From Stichopus chloronotus (lineage: Eukaryota > Echinodermata > Holothuroidea > Aspidochirotida > Stichopodidae), in contig CM037829.1 of assembly GCA_021234535.1 (NCBI GenBank), positions 34,223,976 through 34,287,975 of the forward strand: DNA of 64,000 nt, written 5' to 3'. A program made the position numbers and the translations under genes. Shown in pieces: positions 12,301 through 25,000 of the stretch. Within the stretch, counting starts at the first letter, position 1, and the number at the start of each line of letters is the position of its first letter. The notes beneath the pieces were generated by a model. That model did not search any database. It had not been told where the DNA came from and was given only the letters and a program-made list of their open reading frames with translations.

Positions 12301-15300
12301 CCATAATGATTGTTTCCCTGAATGATCTATGACCAACGATGTCATGACCTGCTTCAAAAATTGCTAAAAATTTTCATGAAAATTCATCAATTTGCAAAAC
12401 AGTTAAATTTTTGCAACTTTCTTGCTGCAGTCGAATGTGTTAGTACATTGCAGAGTCACAATCAAACTTCTGGGCAATTTTATCAATGAGAAAAGCATAT
12501 TACTGTAGTCACAAATATTACAAGAGAAGCATTGCACTAGTTCTTATTCTTAAATTTGACAAGAGCCCAAGAGCACTGTGATTCCTTGCACAGGTGTACA
12601 GTAACGTACATTATGAAGTAGAAGGAGCATTTTGCATTACTTTGTACAATAGCCCATATGGCCCATTTCAACCCTCACTTTTGTAGCATAAAATCTGTAG
12701 AGAAAGAAACATAATTTCGTGACTTTATAAAATGGCCAGCCCATATGACCCATTTCGGGCATTGGGCACCAAACACGACAGACTTCCAGAAGGAACCCCT
12801 TCCATAGCACTAGTGTGACCAACCATCAACAGTGTTACATACAATCTGTAAGAGAAGAAACATTTTGCATGGTTTCACAACAGCCCAAGTGCACTATGGT
12901 TCCTTGTACTTGGAATATGCACACTGTAAAATGATATGCTGCAGTTCATAACTATCAAAGAAGCCATTTCAGTTAATGCAATGAATTGAAGATATTGATT
13001 CCTACAAAACGCAGCAATATTTCATTCATTTTACATAGCACAAACAGCTGTGAAACTTTCATTTAAAGCCCTTAAGAAGGGATTCTGCAAAATGCAATAA
13101 CGCAAAGAAAAGAAAAGTAAGGAATTGTGTATTTACCTATCGCTGCTTTGGCAGAACTTGCATGGGCCTGCAATGGAACACCACGAATTGGCAATGTAGC
13201 AGAGATGTTGATGATGACCCCTCCATTAGTCTGGTTATAGAGTGAAAGGAAAAATCTTACTGATAGGAGTACCTGAATCGTGAGTGAGTCTTGTATGTAC
13301 AGCATCGTGGAAGGATATTAAAATATTATCGCCAATTTATAGACAGTGACTTATTACCTTAGACAGTTCCGATATTCCCACCACTTAATTCTAGCCCCTC
13401 CCACAGCCTGTCTAAAATTCCTCCTTGTGCAAACAAAATCCTAGTTTTAAGTGCTGCATATCCTGGTGAGCATATAAAGACCACATGTGCAATCAAAACT
13501 CTCGGCCCCTGTGTACGCTGTGCAGCATGACCTGACCTTATGTGCATCTCTTGAACTTGCTGTCAATCAAAGAATAGTAATATAACGGATTGAGATTGTT
13601 GCTTACCCCTGGCCAATAATGTAGCTTGCAGTGATGAGTGCCTATCTTTAATCAACAATGACAGTCTCCTGCACTGACTATATATCTCTGTCAAATTATT
13701 CAACATGTGCATAAAAATCAATCTCATCTAGGGTGGCCCTCATTCCTTTTCTCATAAAACACTCTTCTCTTTTCTCTTTGACACTTCAACAAAATTCCAA
13801 AGATCAGCAACATAGCGGTAAAGTTCATACTGTAACATGTTTCGTGCATGGAAATCAAGTTACGGTCAAAGTTTTACACTTCAAAGGTTCAAAGTTCAAC
13901 TGCTCATTTGACATACGAAAGATGGTTCATTTCAAAGATTAATTGCTTTGAATTTCTTCGACACTTTCAGTCAACTAGGAGTAGGTATCATATGAATGTG
14001 GAATTGTACTACGATGCAGAATTTTTTCAAAGGGTGACAAATGGCTGACACTTGCAAGAATGAATACCTTCCTTTTGAAGTACAGTAAATGAAGGATGAA
14101 GAAAGCAAACCTTCATATATTTATCAAAGACAACTTTGGTGACATTGAACGTTCCCTGGGTATCGATTTCCATCACGGTCTTGAATGCATTGAAGGACAT
14201 GTTTGCAGCAGGACAGAGGAAATTACCAGCGGCGCCTAAAACAGTGTAACACAAAAATATCTTCAAAAAGTTTTTATCAGCAAGCAAAGATCATCTTTGA
14301 ATAGCATAATTTGTTGTTTTCAATGGACAGTGATTTTTTTGGGGGTGCCACCAGAGTGAAAGCGCACTGGTGGAGGCAATCTAGGGGGTATTTCAATACA
14401 CTTGAGCCTCAGTCCCCCTGGGCAGGATGCACCCACAGTGCCACTGTCACTTTTGTTCTCTCCTAGCAGTGTGAATGGGTCTACAAGAAATACAAAATGA
14501 TGGTAACGCAGACATAGCCTACAGAAATACAAAAGAATAATGCGGAGTTCATAAAGTCAACTGCCACTTACATCAATTTTTGAAATCTTCTGTTACTTGG
14601 ACATACTGCAGACAAAGTATGTGAATGTCCACCTAAGAGATATAATTGTTCAGCAGTGTGGGTCAAGACACTAAACCTGCATCCTTCTCTGAGTTGTGTG
14701 TATGCATCAAGCAGATGTCTGAAGTTGACAATATCTATAATGCATTATATTACTGCAGATGAAGATGTATTTTCAAGTTTGATCGAATTAAAAAAATGGT
14801 AAATATGAGTGCCCTCTTTACCAGCTGAAGAGGTGATAACTGGTACATTGTACGATAAAGCAACAGATTTTCAAAGAAGCTCACAGTCATGACATTACTT
14901 CACTGTGCTGATGCATTTAACAGAAAATTTTGCCATTCAGTGAATATTCACATCTCTGAAAGTGAACATGCTTCACAAGGTGTAGTTTTCACTTGCCATG
15001 GCACCCACTGTAGGACAAGGTACTGATGCAACTATATGATGCCACTGGAATATTTCTTTTTTTTTTGGTTGGGAACTAACTAATACTACAAAATACTTGA
15101 TATCATTGGGAATAGTTCAACTTTAATGAGAAACACTGATGCTACCGTAAAGTGTATACCATACCATTAATGAGAAAGTCAATCTTGCCAAATCTGCCCA
15201 AGGCCACATCCACTGCCGTCATTATTTCAGTTGGCTGAGAATGATACCACGTCAATCATTATCAAATATCCATTTACAAGCAATTAAAGTGTATATAAAT

Positions 15301-17611
15301 TCAGCAGTATGAAGACAACTTTTAGCAAGTGCATCATGAAGACATTAGTGTAAGCACATGTAACTGTGATTCTACAATCTACCAATTAAACTGTGCTCCA
15401 CATGGACCAGCTAAGCATGCTACTCAGAAAAGTTTGAGGTAAAAATCAGAGATCTTCTATAATTTCTGGAAAATGTTCACAGACATAGCCTGGGGGTGGG
15501 AAATTTTGTTTAGTTGCTTTTGGATAGGAGTAAAATTTTGATGGGGAGGGATGCCAGTGTAAAGTGTTTCAAGTCACTTAACTAAATATCGGTAATGCCA
15601 CAACGTTCAATGAATTGATCAACAAAACAGCATCCTACCTTCCGCACATCCATCACCACAGGTAAACAATCCTCAGATGTAACTCTATGGAGTTCTGCTG
15701 CAGCCTGAATTGAGAAACATCAATTTTTTGTTTCTTTACATTTTATTTCCCTTATATTGTTCTTTGCCAGTGATATGCAATAAAAAAAAAAGATCCACTG
15801 TTTACATTTATAAGGCAGTTCCTGCAATGTCCTGCATAAAATTATTGATATTTTATATACAAGTGAACTTTTATGAACCATCAACTACTGTAGTCCCCAC
15901 CACCACCAACACCACCCAAAAGACCAATTGAATACTTTCCTGTGAGTCAATGCAAATAGAGTGCCACTAACCTTCTCAAGTCTTTCCTTCTTTCTGCTAG
16001 CAATAACTGTTTTACATCCATGTCTACAAGAAAAGTTTCTGAGACAGCTTTGTCAAAACCATCACATAAAATATCAAATATGCTCAATGAACGCACCATG
16101 TTACTAAACCTTTGCATACTGTACTGTGACACACAGTCCCACACCCAAGTGGGGGGGGGGGGCACTATGGGGCCTGAACCTCCCATCCGGATCATTCAGC
16201 AATATTTCTGTTAAATGGTAATGTGAGCTACAGTACAGTTTTCAACAGACATAAGAATGCAACAAACTTTCACAACAAAAAACAAATAGAAACAAAATGT
16301 ACAAATTTTGTCACACTTTTGTACAGCAAAAAACTTGGCAAAATTTTATGACTATGATTAGTTAATGTATTGCCACTGTATTCCACAAGAAAAGACATAA
16401 AACTGTCCCTGCCAAAGTTGAGAATGGGATGGTATATGGAAAAGAGTAAGACATTTCATCCAAAGAAAATGTTTCATTGAAGTAATATTTCCAGGAGCTT
16501 ACTGTCAGAGCCTGTAAAGGCAATTCCCAGCACCCTAGGAGGTATTTTTATCCAAGAAACTTTCTAGTGTGCTTCATACCCACCACAATTTTCAGTACTT
16601 AACCAATCTCCCTTCCCATAGACCGCAATCCTGTGTCTACCAATGGTAACATTACTGTAATCTAAGAGGGGCATCAAAACCATTTTAATACATGTACTTT
16701 CTTCTAACTCTTCTGTACATGCACAATTGAGACATATGTATGAGCAATTTTTGACACAACACAGGCAATGAGTTGAAATCAATATTACATTAACATCCCT
16801 TCAAATAATATCATACAGAAATTCTATAAGAGTCCATTTTTAACAGTCTAGTATAGACCCACTGAACATGAGAATTGCATATAAACTTAAATGAAATTTG
16901 TTGCCAACAATGTCATACAAACCTCATGAGAACCTCTGCGATAGTGTAGCAAATCCCTGATCCACCACCTGTCACAAATGCAACTTTTCCTCTGAAAAAA
17001 AATCCAAAGTGTTTAACATTGCAAGCTACAGTTACTACCAAACCCAAGAAATTGTGTCACCAACAACTTTTTCATGGTCTAATTCACCTCTTACTTCTAA
17101 GTCTAACTGATAGATTTGTGGCATACAGGTATAACATAATATTACAGCATGTCATATTTCACTGAGTCTACACTTCATCAAGTTCATGTAGCTTTAGTTA
17201 CACCATATCGAATATCTGCCAAGCACTCATCTTCAGTATGGCAGGCCTGGATGTTTTCAAGACCTCATTTGCAAATCCAACATAGCCTGTGTTATTTTCT
17301 TCTCTTAGTACCAAAATCCATCGATCTTGCTACTTTGCTGTCAGTGTCACTCCCACATGCCAGTAATCAATCCAACTGTCCAATGTCCATCAGGTAGTTC
17401 TCACACTCACACCACAGTCACAGTAGCTAGGACTACTAAGTTTTGCCGTTTAACTTAGTTTAGAACAATCGAGGCATTGCAAAAGTTTTACTCTTAAGTT
17501 TTAGCTAAGAAGTCTGATTTTTAACCCTGACCTCAAAACTTTCGGGTTGAAGCAGCTATGGTAAACATCTGCCTCGTTCGAAGCGTTGATTATTGTTTTG
17601 AGGTGAGACAT
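9362..17611 (-). CDS. DECR2: Peroxisomal 2,4-dienoyl-CoA reductase, complete, 9 exons
   Basis: Exons, in transcript order: 17611-17532, 16991-16923, 16023-15972, 15704-15639, 15234-15165, 14235-14111, 13230-13137, 11542-11438, 9564-9362. All junctions are GT-AG and in phase, giving 287 aa (human DECR2: 292 aa). The enzyme is an NADPH-dependent short-chain dehydrogenase/reductase that removes the awkward double bond of polyunsaturated fatty acyl-CoAs in peroxisomal beta-oxidation. Visible signatures: nucleotide-binding TGGGSGI (residues ~34-40), TVIASR (the Arg expected to favour NADPH), [13 protein letters not shown], and SSAKAA, which replaces the classical YxxxK as in other dienoyl-CoA reductases. 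SPGPI.ETEG and ITG...VDGG follow. It ends HHSKL, a canonical PTS1 peroxisomal signal (human ends AKL). The start MSHLKTI gives a leader of normal length. It is divergent from IFT140. The last intron carries DR1-rich repeats. Confidence 0.97.
9840..10340 (-). repeat. DR1-bearing tandem repeat in DECR2 last intron (block B, inverted)
   Basis: Three to four units of about 120 bp, inverse of the units at 4548-5276 relative to the plus strand and therefore in sense orientation with DECR2. TGACCTTTGACCT, the inverse of AGGTCAAAGGTCA, is perfect at 9906-9918 and 10031-10043; TGACCTTTGCCCT is at 10175-10187. The block lies about 0.3 kb from the last DECR2 exon. Confidence 0.8.
10520..11000. repeat. 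TC-rich minisatellite in DECR2 last intron
   Basis: Diverged tandem units of about 64 bp with an alternating pattern of about 128 bp, built on TTGTCATTGTCTGTT, TATTGTC.ATT.TCTTGACT and ATTATTATTCTT. It gives several chance ORFs of 67-79 codons on both strands, which I do not regard as genes. Confidence 0.7.
12545..12905. repeat. Diverged tandem repeat in DECR2 intron 7
   Basis: Three loosely similar units share AGAGCCCAAG.GCACT.TG.TTCCTTG, AATCTGTA.AGA.GAAACAT and ACA..AGCCCA.ATG.CCCATTT. The unit length varies between about 80 and 160 bp. Old and degraded. Confidence 0.5.
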
Positions 17612-17789
17612 TTTGATATGGTTGATTCAGCGGGATTCCCGCAGCAGGCAAGCGACGAAAACTTGGTAAGTACAACTTACAAGTGCAGTTCGTCGCTAGC
17701 ATGCATGCAAACATATGAGTACGAGTTGTGGTAATGTCATCATGTGATACATGCAGAGCAGACGATATAGAAGAACAACACATGTTTAC
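17612..17789. promoter_or_regulatory. Likely divergent DECR2 / IFT140 promoter region
   Basis: DECR2 starts at 17611 on the minus strand. A GTAAGT at 17790-17795 on the plus strand could be the donor of a non-coding first exon of IFT140, joined to the acceptor TACAG at 19065-19069 just before its ATG. If so, both transcripts start within about 180 bp. The region has more CpG than its surroundings (GCGACG, TTCGTCGC). I saw no TATA box and no good RFX X-box. Confidence 0.5.
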
Positions 17790-19069
17790 GTAAGTTTCTA
17801 GTTGCTATATCAAGCTTAAGAAATAGTTGTTGCTTTAATCTCATAAAATCAATAACTCAATAATAACTTTTGCAAAAAAACTTGAAGGTATTATATTTTT
17901 CAAGCTTACTTTTTTTTAATTTTTCAATTCATATAATGGTAGATTTTTGGATCACTTTTTATTTACTATTGACAGAGCTTGAATTCTTGTACCCTGGAGC
18001 TGTTTACTTGACAACTTGTTGTGTTCTGGTCACTGAAGTCGAAGGTAGGATTCTCATAGGTTTTGTCTTTGTTTTGGAGTGTCTCCATTACACAAATGTA
18101 ATTTTGCCTTTAAAATACCCTGTGAATGATTGAAACTGTACTTTTTTCTGTCACACCACAGGTATATCATTATAATATCAAGTTAGCGTTGATATTACAC
18201 TATACTGGTGGCATATGACGTAGTTCTGCGAATTAAACCTTAACTCCATTCATCTGTTCATTGATGTTACTTGTTATATAAATATTCAAAAATTCTTGAT
18301 GTTGCTACAGCTGAACATAGGGAAAGATTAACACAGGAATTATGCCTACCGCCTAGCCTACAAAAGCAACACTAGTTTGTAGGTTTATTCGTTTGTTGAA
18401 TCCAAGTTTATTGCAGGATGATGAACCTAAAAGTAAAACTGACAGTGATGTACAAATCCCTAACTTTGAGCATAACACCTACAGTATGGAAGTATTCAAA
18501 ACAACAAATTTGATGCACATTTTATAAGGCCTTCTATAATAGGCTGTATCATTCTTCCATGGGCATATTTTTCTGGAGTTCAAAAGTGCACAGATAAACC
18601 TCTCTTCTTCAGTAGATTAAATTTGTGTTGGGAGAATACTCTTGGTCAGTTTGGAAGGCTGTCATCAGTATGTCTTACCACATATAATGTTATAGCTTAG
18701 CCTAAACTGCCAATGTAGAAATGTTTGTTAGTAGTAGATTGCACGGATAATATAAAGTTTTGTTAAATTTGCACTGATGGTCATAATTTTTTTTTTATTT
18801 GTGCAGATAGCTCATATTGTTCTTAGGTTTGGACATGGAATTTCTTCCCCGAAAATAGCAAAATCTCCAGTCTGGGGCCTTTTCATGGTTTCTTTTAAGT
18901 TAAGATACATAAGCTTTGAGCACAACCCTTTCTCAAGATGCAGCCTATGCGTTGTAAAGATGTTGTGTATCGTAATTGTTTAAGATCTTCATCGACCATT
19001 TAGTTTCAAAACAACAATAATTTATGCAGTGACATATGACTTGATCGATTTGTTTTGATTTTCGTACAG
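17790..19069 (+). other. Probable IFT140 5' UTR intron / upstream spacer
   Basis: AT-rich sequence without a recognisable coding exon, repeat unit or RNA gene. The donor-like GTAAGT at 17790 and acceptor at 19069 would make it one intron of about 1.3 kb. If transcription instead starts near 19070, it is simply intergenic. Confidence 0.4.
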
Positions 19070-19084
19070 GTCATTATCTGGAAG

Positions 19085-22000
19085 ATGGCCATCTTCTTTG
19101 ACCATCAAGTTCAAGCTCCAGATACTGGTGGTCATGTTGACATTTCTTGGCATCAAGAACATCCACTGCTGGCAGTTGCTTCAAGGAATGATGGAGGTGG
19201 TGGATTCGTACAACTCTATGATGAAGAGGTGAAATCATTATCTTACACACTCTGTGTATATAATTTACTCCAGTATGCTTCATTCTTTGAAGGAAAATGT
19301 TGATTAAGATGATGCAACCAGTAAGAGACACAACAGAGAATGTGTGTGTTCTGCTTTATATACTTCAAATATTATTCTGGCTTCTCACATGTGGTCATAC
19401 AGTATGAAAGTGTATGCTTCATCAAATGACGTCACATATTTGAAAGCTTCTATAGAGTTGAAGGGTAAATTTAAGGCCCCTATTCCTTGAAAACCACAAA
19501 AATTGGTAAATTTCAGGTCTACAGATAGAATGCAACACATACAGATAGCAAATGTCTCTTTCCACATCACTTTTAGAAAGGAGGAGAATGCAATTCGTAC
19601 CTACCTGTTGAAACACCCTGTTGAGTGAAAAATACTGCGAAATTCACAGCCCGATTTGATGATGTCACAGAATGGATTGTGTGTACGCGAAAGCTACACC
19701 GAACTATGTTGACTGACTATGCTTATTGTGTGTACAACAGTCAAATTGAACGGTCTGCTGGTATAAAAAAGAAAACCTGTAACTCACTAGTTAGATGTTA
19801 TGCTTTTGCCTTGAGATTCAATGTAAATTTGCTTTTGAAAGTTAAGTCAGTAATAATGCTGAAGTCTTTTAAATGTGAATCGAAGAGTTGTGTTGGGAAA
19901 GAAAATGGCAGATGCATGGGGTAGTGACACAGCACAAAGCAGATGTTTCATCCACCTGTCCCCGATATGCACGGTAAAATGCTCTCAGCCTGTTTCCAGA
20001 CGATTCTTCCGACTTAAAGAATCCTGGATCGATTTTGTCCAAAGAAAATGGAAGTTTGATGTAAAAGATGGAAGGCAGTATAAACCAATCAGCATCTACA
20101 ACGTTCACTTCACCCTGGAATATTTTGACAAGCACCATATGCCACGATATTCCAACGAGGAGATCGAACCTGAGTGCCTTGTCTTTGCAAAAATTGTGTA
20201 CCATCCCAAGACATTGCAAATCAACCTTGGTTCATTCGAGAGGCCTTATATCACCTACAGTATTGTGCCACAGGTCCAAGCTGACTCTTCACCAATAGTG
20301 ACTGCTAATTCAGACGGTCTTTCTGTCATCCCAGGACTTGGAGCCTGGCTTTGCCTTGTACTGGATGCCAGCATACAGAGGCAGTTTTGCAAAATGACAC
20401 TAACATTACGTATTACTACTAACACTAAGCCTACTGTATGGAAAATTCCACTGCAGATAACATTGGCTAACTATGGCTGTTATTATGAAATACTAGCCAT
20501 TTTTTAGTGACTATCATATTCCAACTTAGAGATGACATTTACTATCACTAGCAGTCTTGCAATGACTATAATGAGTACTGTGTACTGCACCAACACTACA
20601 GCACATCAACTTGCAAAAGTATGGAAGACCAACCGACGTGTGTGATGATCTTCTCCTTTTTGTGACGTCATGTAAATATCAACTCGATCTTTGACAGTTT
20701 CACAAGCTTCAAGAGGGTTGGAATATGGGACAATTTCTTACTAACTTAAAAGGATGGTCTAGCCACAAATTTAGCTTGGATATGTTGAAGAGTAAGTTTA
20801 TCCATTCATTCTGGTGAAACTTTGCAGTTTGCTTCAGTTCGCATGTGTGGTTCTCAAAATATTGCCAGTTGAAGTTACCCCCTTTTCTACCAACTGTGAA
20901 CTTGAAGCAAGCAGGAGTGACATCATCTCCTCACATGGCTGAATAGTCTTTTGTTTTCTTTATTATTGAATTTATTATTTCGACCTTGAAATCAATAGGT
21001 GGTCAACTTAGGTACTGCTTATGTGAAGGTCGCAAAACTCTCATACCCCTCATACATTCACATTATGAGAGCACTAGGTATTAAAGTATTAAATTTGGTG
21101 TAAAGTTTAAAGAAAAACATAAAATGCTTTATCAAGTGTGGGGAGATGACATCACTCCTGCTTGCTTCAAGTCAACTGTTGGTAACAGATGTGACTTCAA
21201 CTGCTCATATCTCCAGAACCACACATGGGAATTGAATGGGAGTTTCACTGTAATGGTCAGATTAACTTACTCTTAAAAATATCAAAGCTATATTTGTGGC
21301 TAGACCATCCTTTTAAAATACTTAAATTCAACTTACATGGTATGAAAATGTGATATTCATGTTCAGCACATATTTCTCTTTGCATGATACAAAATTAAGA
21401 CATGTTTAGAATCAGTTAATAGGGGCTTTAACATTCATTTACTGATGCCTTAAGAAATACAGTAGCGTTAACGAACTGATGAACATTTTTTGCTAATCAC
21501 TGTTGGAATTGGTTATCGGTCAACCCCATATTGATTGGCAGGTGTTAAGACAAACATTTCAGTGTGAATATTAAGTAGAAAACTTATTAAACTAACTCAA
21601 ATATGTGCTGTAGACAAAGTTGTGCGTCTTTCGGCTTTAAACTGACAATTTGACAGAGAATTGGGCTTTTCAGATAGTATCAGAGACAGTATCTGTTCAT
21701 GACTTTTGGCTTTCATGAGCTTACATGCAATAGCATTGCAACTGGCCTGTCATTAAATTCATGGGCGGCTAATGCAAACCTGGTTGTTTTGTCCCTTGTG
21801 CCTTTGAGTAGATGTGCTTTATGTCTCAGTGAGTTCTCCTGTATTAATCACAAAGGATTTTTAAGTGATTGAGGTACCTCTTTTGTCTTTCCTCTAGGGT
21901 GAACCAATTTCTAATGCTGCCATGCAGAGGTCATGCTTCTCCCACTCTCTCTCCTGGCATCCCACCAAACCAATTCTTGCTGTAGGTTGGAACAATGGAG

Positions 22001-25000
22001 AAATACTGATTTGGAATCAACAGGAGAAGGAGCTCTATGAGGCTGCCAAAATTCACAAAGCTGACGTCTGCTTGCTCCAGTGGAGCTTAAATGGACACAG
22101 GTTGCTATCTGGTGACAAGGTACAGTACTTTGAGATGTAATTACATAAGTGGTTTAAATGATTCTAGCTTGCCTACAATTTCAGTCACTCCATCAAGCAA
22201 ACTAGTATGCCTCCTTGCTAGAGTGGAAACTTGCAAATGTCAGTCCGAAACTTTTGAAATATCAAGAGCAAGTAAAAGAAAGCTGTTTGGTGTATTTTCA
22301 CCATATCTTCAAAGTATGTGAATAGGAACCAGTGCAGACAGCTGTCAAGCAAGCAAAATCAAAAGAGAGCTGCACACAGGTATTTAAGCATTCTCATCCC
22401 CAGTGGTTTGTCACAGAATGAAAATTTCAATAGTCTTTTTCTCTCAAATTTCAGTGCAATATTCATTTGACATAAATTTGTTAAGATAAACAGGAAATGT
22501 CAGAAACAGGGTAAGTGTGTAGTAAAGGTATGGTAAAGATCGCTTCATTTAATAATACCAGCAAACTGAGGAAGCATTCCTTTGAAGTGACAATGAATTT
22601 TCTCCCCAAAGTAAATGCTACTTTGGTGTTGAAATGCAAATATAGAGAACTCTGCCAAAAATTGCATTCATGTGCCTGTAGATGAACTGTCACTGACAGA
22701 GTGAATTTGTTTTATCTTCCTAACCTATGTAATAATCATCTGTTCTAATGTAATCATCTGATGAGCAGCTCCCTGCTTTTGCAAAGTACAAGATGTTCAC
22801 CACATAAAACATCTGTCACCTAGTCATTTCAAGTGAAGTTGTCTTAGAGCTTTAACTAAAAGTGATTATTCTCCATCATTCTGGCTAAAATTGCCTGCAA
22901 AGTTGACACTTGACACATCACCACTGCTCTGTGAAAGTCAGCTTGTTACCAACGACTTTCGTGAAGTAACATCAGGTTTGTCTGTTCTGCCATGTGACAG
23001 AGTGGCCTTCTACTCTTGTGGAAGACTGACAACAGAGGGCGCACTCAGCCAATGCCCGCCTGCCAGCAGGAGTCTCAGCAAATTCCTACACAGTGTCTCT
23101 TTCCTCCTGGGCAGGAGACTCAGAAAGCAGAGTAAGTTACTTACTTAATGTTTAATGCCTTCATAAAGATATTCTGCATGTGTATCCTTAACATATACAT
23201 CCCTTAAAGACCACAAAATGACTGTTTGGCCTAGACATCTTGCCAGATTCTGAGAATGTTATGAACGCCAGGATGGACACCAATTGCAGTTTGTTATAGA
23301 CCATGCTACCTGTACTAAGTCATACATTTAAATGTATTTATGTTGATAATGTGAGCTGAAGAAACAAACATGTGTTTGTCAACAGAGAAATGCAAGCCTT
23401 GGCTAGAGCAGCTGTGAGAGGCGACGAGAAGGCACTGGACATGTTCTCCTGGAGAAGGGATCCGTCTCCAGCTAAGTCAAACTTGTTAGGTGTCAGTGGT
23501 GATGGCAATTCCTGCTTTGTGGCTGGCTCTGAGGGTGAGTCATATCACATATTTATTTTCCCCCTCCCTCCCACAGTGTTCTTTCCATGTTCCTTTTTGT
23601 TTGTAATCTGTTACGACTCACAATCAATTTTCTGCACTGTGTGCAGTAAACAACATAGAGACACAGAATCGTTTTCATACCTGATGATTATTGTGGGATA
23701 CTAAAGGTTTCAGCATTGTGTAAGGAATGTTGGATCCCAATATCTTGTTTGGAACTCTGATGAGATTTGAGGTTGGCATCAACTTAGCTTTTGCCTGGTG
23801 AATATAAAACCATCCATGACTGAATTATCTGGTTCAACACCTGCATATTCTGCTTAGACCTCAGTGGATTGCAGTTTGGCAGCAATTGCAATGACTATCT
23901 GTATACTGCTCAGTATCATCTAAGAATTTAAGATCTTGAAACACGTAATGATTGAAATTGCATGTGTGTATTTTTTTTCATCTTTCCATTCTTGTTGCAG
24001 GAAGAGTTTATTTCATTAAAGATAGTGGATCGTTCTCAGAGGTTGGGGTCGTAGAGGGTGAAATAAAAAAGTTGCTCTACAACAAACACAGGAACGTCCT
24101 GGTCGTCATCACCAAAGGGATGCTGCTGTCGCAGTACAGTGTCTCTGCCGATGGCATGTTGACGGAAATGATGAAGGTTTGTCCAATCACAATCAGATAT
24201 TACAAATTGCAAAATCACAAATTGCAAAAATTACTGAAAGAGGTTTCCTTTTTCTTGCTTCATGCTTTTATCTTCAATGTTTAGACATATAAGAGTCTCA
24301 AAATTGACAAATGGCAAGTAGTTGAATAAAATGAGCAGTTAGTGTATGAAAGAAATCTAAGCTACACCACAACAAAGGTTTGTGTTGCATAATCCGTATT
24401 TTCACATCTCTCCCTGCTATTCCTTTCTCTTCAACAGACACTTTCATTTGCAGTGTGTATTTCATATTTGTGTTATTTTGTTTTCTTCATTCGTAGGTTA
24501 AACTTAGTGGCAAGGTTTCTGAATCTGACTGTGACATGGTTTGGGCTGGCAAAGGTCTTTTGGCAACTGCCACAGGGGAATGTTTGATAAGGTAGGAGCT
24601 TGAGGTATTCCGATTTTAGGACAGTTAGGAATGATATTTAAATTTTCTGTGATTTTTGTTCCAACAAACAATCATTGTGTAATGTCTCCTTAATAATTAA
24701 CTCTTTAAGTAAATACCACCATCAAGTGTGAAATCAACCAGGTGCCAGGTGCTGTTTGACACCCATTACCTGCTAGATCAAGGTTGTTAAACCTCCAAAA
24801 AATGGTACCAGGTGCCATTTTTTTTTTTACCAAAAGTAGCATCATCGCTACCTGTCATCGGTCATTCCTGAACATAACCTATTTGCATACATAACTGAAA
24901 AATTATCACAGTCTCCTTTTCCCTTCCCTGGTTACACCACAAACAAGAGAACCAGGGGACATTTTTTGACAGAAAGTGACTGGCTCACTGAACCTTAATT

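Noticed and set aside
17612..19084. RFX X-box in the IFT140 promoter region
   Set aside because: Candidates such as GTTGCTATATCAAG near 17802 miss the required RRNRAC half; none fits the consensus.
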